Assembly: GCF_003939025.1 (NCBI RefSeq)
Contig: NZ_RQIH01000016.1
Span: 99,449 to 163,448 of the forward strand
Reading direction: 5' to 3'
From: Rhizobium sophoriradicis
GTDB taxonomy: Bacteria; Pseudomonadota; Alphaproteobacteria; Rhizobiales; Rhizobiaceae
DNA length: 64,000 nucleotides
Shown: one piece after another, positions 61,827-64,000 of the stretch
Layout of the letters: every line of letters starts with the position of its first letter
Numbering within the stretch: position 1 is the stretch's first letter
Program-made: the position numbers and the translations under genes
The notes under the pieces: model-generated
Databases searched by the model: none
What the model saw: only the letters and a program-made list of their open reading frames with translations
What the model was told of the DNA's origin: nothing

Positions 61827-62645
61827 ATGACGCGAGCTGCGACTGTGCCCACGCTCCTGTTCGTCATGGCCCTGCTCACCGCCTGCAATACCACCGACGC
61901 GCTGACGCCGCAGGTCGGCATCGGCGATTCCTCCGGAGCCCCGCCGTCAAGCCCCGTGAGCCAGCGTGAGGCCGAAGGTTTGGCGGGCACGCGTCAACCG
62001 GTTTTCGCCGCGGGCTCGCAGCCGAATGGCTATCATCCGGCCTATAATCAATCGCAGGGAGCCTATCGGTCCGGCAGCGGCGCCCCGCCGACAACGATGC
62101 AGGAGCAGGCAGACGCCCTGTCGAAGAGCGGAGCCTCGCCCGCCGCCTCCGCCCCGATCGAAGGACAAGCGCTGGCACCGGCCGCCACCGGTGCCAGGTC
62201 TCAGGCGCAGACCAGCCAGACTCTTGACGCGCAGCCGCAGCAGACCGCCGCCCTCACGCCCGGCGCCTCTTCCGCCCGCGGCAATACCGTGCGTTTCCTG
62301 CCGATCATCGGCGCGCCGGTGCAGGCTGTAACGCCGCTCTCGCGCCAGCTCGGCGCCGAGGCGCGGGCGCATGGCCTTTCCATCAAGAGTTCGAACGATA
62401 CGAGCAGCGACTATATCCTCAAAGGCTATCTCTCCGCCTTCAGCGACGACGGCAAGGTCACCGTGGTCTATGTCTGGGACATTCTCGACGGCGGCGGCGC
62501 CCGCCTGCACCGCATCCAGGGGCAGGAAAGCGTGCCGACAGCCGCGGCCGACCCCTGGGCGGGCGTTCCGGCTTCGGTAATGCAGCAGATCGCCTCGAAA
62601 ACCATCGCGGAATTCACCTCCTGGCGGCAGGCGCGGGGCGGTTAG
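61827..62645 (+). CDS. Lipoprotein
   Basis: A 272-residue lipoprotein. Signal: TVPTLLFVMALLTACNTTD, with the lipobox LLTAC (Cys at about residue 20). Residues 25-170 are a disordered Ser/Ala/Gln/Pro-rich linker; the last 100 residues form a folded domain with PIIGAPVQAVTPLSRQL, DYILKGYLSAFSDDGKVTVVYVWDILDGGGARLHRIQGQE. The chain then ends with a helix. The N-terminal linker is typical of envelope lipoproteins reaching across the periplasm. ATG 61827 is used; upstream in-frame ATG 61734 lacks the signal. Family not further recognised. Confidence 0.8.
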   Translation: MTRAATVPTLLFVMALLTACNTTDALTPQVGIGDSSGAPPSSPVSQREAEGLAGTRQPVFAAGSQPNGYHPAYNQSQGAYRSGSGAPPTTMQEQADALSKSGASPAASAPIEGQALAPAATGARSQAQTSQTLDAQPQQTAALTPGASSARGNTVRFLPIIGAPVQAVTPLSRQLGAEARAHGLSIKSSNDTSSDYILKGYLSAFSDDGKVTVVYVWDILDGGGARLHRIQGQESVPTAAADPWAGVPASVMQQIASKTIAEFTSWRQARGG

Positions 62646-62750
62646 TCACAAACTTTTTGCAAATATCAAAGCCTGTGGCGCCTTTGCCCTTGCATTCACG
62701 GGGAAGCTGACTAAAAAGCGCGGCTATCAGCGCATAACAGGCGGACCAAC

Positions 62751-63683
62751 ATGAAGGTTTTCGCAGGCAATTCGAACCGGCAACTCGCCGAAGCGATCTG
62801 CAACTATCTCAACGTTCCCTTGGGGAAAGCCAGCGTCCGAAGGTTTGCCGATCAGGAAATCTTCGTCGAAATTCAGGAAAACGTCCGCGGCGAGGACGTT
62901 TTCCTCGTACAGCCGACGTCCTACCCTGCCAACGACCATCTGATGGAACTGCTGATCATGATCGACGCCATGCGTCGTTCGTCAGCCCGCCGCATCACGG
63001 CCGTGCTCCCCTATTTCGGCTATGCCCGCCAGGACCGCCGCGCCTCCGGCCGCACCCCGATCTCAGCCAAGCTCGTCTCGAACCTGATCACCGAAGCCGG
63101 CGCCGACCGCGTCATGACGCTCGATCTCCACGCCGGTCAGATCCAGGGCTTTTTCGACATTCCGACGGACAATCTATATGCGCTGCCGGTCCTGACGCGC
63201 GACATCAAGAGCCACTATGACCTGAGCAACGTCATGGTCGTCTCGCCTGACGTCGGCGGCGTCGTTCGCGCCCGTGCGCTTGCCAAGCGACTGGACTGTC
63301 TTCTGTCGATCGTCGACAAGCGTCGCGACCGGCCGGGTGAATCCGAAGTCATGAACATCATCGGCGACGTCACCGGCAGGGACTGCCTGCTGATCGACGA
63401 TATCGTCGATTCCGGCGGCACGCTCTGCAATGCGGCCGATGCGCTGCTTGCCCAGGGCGCCTCTAGCGTCACGGCCTATATCACCCACGGCGTGCTGTCC
63501 GGCGGCGCCGTCACCCGCGTCACCTCGTCCAAGCTGCGTGAACTTGTCATCACCGACTCGATCCAGCCAACGACGGCCGTGCAGTCTGCCCATAATATCC
63601 GCGTTGTGACGACTGCTCCGCTAATCGGCGAAGCCATCAGCCGGACGAGCCAGGAAGAATCCGTCTCCAGCCTCTTCGATTAA
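62751..63683 (+). CDS. prs: Ribose-phosphate pyrophosphokinase
   Basis: A 310-residue class I PRPP synthetase: KVFAGNSNRQLAEAICNYLNV and FADQEIFVEIQENVRGEDVFLVQPT at the start, the catalytic flexible loop RQDRRASGRTPISAKL, the metal region DLHAGQIQGFF and the PRPP motif LLIDDIVDSGGTLCNAA. It makes PRPP for purine, pyrimidine, histidine and NAD synthesis. The 106 bases upstream include TTGCAT-N16-TAAAAA as a possible promoter. Confidence 0.97.
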   Translation: MKVFAGNSNRQLAEAICNYLNVPLGKASVRRFADQEIFVEIQENVRGEDVFLVQPTSYPANDHLMELLIMIDAMRRSSARRITAVLPYFGYARQDRRASGRTPISAKLVSNLITEAGADRVMTLDLHAGQIQGFFDIPTDNLYALPVLTRDIKSHYDLSNVMVVSPDVGGVVRARALAKRLDCLLSIVDKRRDRPGESEVMNIIGDVTGRDCLLIDDIVDSGGTLCNAADALLAQGASSVTAYITHGVLSGGAVTRVTSSKLRELVITDSIQPTTAVQSAHNIRVVTTAPLIGEAISRTSQEESVSSLFD

Positions 63684-63733
63684 AAAGAGCCGGCGTTCAC
63701 AGAGCAGTAGAAAAGTGTCGTTCTGAGTGAGCG

Positions 63734-63830
63734 CCGCCCGCCCCGTAGGCGGGGCGAAGGGATATGCCGCACCGGCTTTCCTTACCCTCGACACTGCATT
63801 CGGCACCTCCCCTCGCCCCGTTTACGGGGG
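63734..63830. repeat. RIME-like palindromic element near the right edge
   Basis: Small hairpin CGCCCCG-TAGG-CGGGGCG (63739-63756) opens the element and CCCCG-TTTA-CGGGG closes it (63816-63829). Between them the arms GGGGCGAAGGGATATGCCG (63751-63769) and CGGCACCTCCCCTCGCCCC (63801-63819) are inverted repeats matching at 15 of 19 positions. It resembles part of the element at 9.6 kb and lies between prs and an insertion sequence. Confidence 0.6.
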
Positions 63831-63870
63831 TCCGCAGGACGGGTCGAGAACCGTGACTCCACCCCGGCAA

Positions 63871-64000
63871 GGGCTAGGTCGTGTGGACAGTTATCTGATC
63901 CATAGCATTGTCGCCGCGATAGTGACGACGGCGAGGTAGTTTTCGGCGGTTTTCTCGAAGCGCGTCGCGACCCTTCTGAACTGCTTGAGTTTAGAAAAGC
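63871..64000 (-). mobile_element. IS5-family insertion sequence, right part cut by the window
   Basis: The transposase end lies here with a probable terminal repeat near 63871-63893 (GGGCTAGGTCGTGTGGACAGT). The rest of the element continues beyond the window. The GTGTGGACAGTTA ending is typical of IS5/IS427-group elements of rhizobia. No target duplication can be judged with one end only. Confidence 0.7.
63891..64000 (-). CDS. IS5-family transposase, C-terminal fragment
   Basis: The frame enters from the right edge and ends with TAA at 63893-63891. Its 35 visible residues contain FSKLKQFRRVATRFEKTAENYLAVV and MLWIR: the last part of the DDE catalytic region of IS5/IS427-type transposases (the R-x6-E-K-x3-NY..V pattern holds the final catalytic Glu). 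The fragment appears intact as far as it goes. Confidence 0.85.
   Translation of the reverse strand, partial: FSKLKQFRRVATRFEKTAENYLAVVTIAATMLWIR

Overview
The window looks like chromosomal DNA of a Rhizobium of the leguminosarum/etli group. The grounds are high GC and GC3, the dctA/dctBD C4-dicarboxylate locus with a sigma-54 promoter, an lsrB/vtlR-type LysR gene beside tandem AbcR (alpha-r15) small RNAs, an lpcC/lpsB-like LPS mannosyltransferase behind greA, BA14K and DUF1236 proteins, and RIME-like intergenic palindromes. No rRNA, tRNA or CRISPR array was recognised. One insertion-sequence end (IS5 family) runs off the right edge.

Layout. 1-6.6 kb: a truncated unknown gene overlapping a YCII-like protein, a molybdenum sulfite-oxidase-family enzyme, an operon of a periplasmic branched-chain-amino-acid-type binding protein plus a HAMP-PAS class III cyclase, and an ABM-domain protein. 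6.6-12.2 kb: a MATE exporter, a Tet-family MFS gene broken by a 1-nt frameshift, a RIME-like element, a YpfJ-type zinc peptidase, an unrecognised 50-residue ORF and a zinc alcohol dehydrogenase. 12.4-18.7 kb: carB, then a LexA-boxed operon of a radical-SAM DNA repair protein and UdgX. 18.9-25.5 kb: greA-lpcC, dctA and dctBD. 25.5-31 kb: lrp, trxB, lsrB, two AbcR sRNAs, an ArsR regulator, an Old Yellow Enzyme and a small-molecule kinase. 31-39.5 kb: NAD-epimerase/LysR pair, GrpB, DUF2188, a CaCA antiporter, two polysaccharide-type enzymes, a Phd/VapC module and aspartate aminotransferase. 39.7-48.8 kb: a GT39-like protein, a class GN sortase with its VIT/VWA substrate, a PQQ sugar dehydrogenase, an EamA exporter, cspA with a long leader containing a small upstream ORF, and a BA14K protein. 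48.9-54.2 kb: an SDR/HxlR pair, a MarR-response regulator-histidine kinase operon and an SH3/DUF1236 protein. 54.4-63.7 kb: mainly housekeeping genes (MBL hydrolase, csaA, proC, YbjN, ubiK, lgt, midA, pgeF, an M24 protein, a lipoprotein and prs).

The most interesting points are these. (i) The radical-SAM/UdgX operon has a GAAC-N7-GAAC LexA box on its promoter, and the radical-SAM protein ends in QLSLL, which fits a beta-clamp binding motif. (ii) Both AbcR genes carry the same GCAT-N7-ATGC dyad at an identical distance from their -35 boxes, next to the likely regulator LsrB. (iii) The cspA leader holds a 14-codon upstream ORF whose ribosome site lies in a small hairpin. (iv) The sortase pair uses LPQTA rather than LPxTG. 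(v) The M24 protein has lost the metal ligands of its family. (vi) Dispersed palindromic elements supply stop codons to neighbouring genes.
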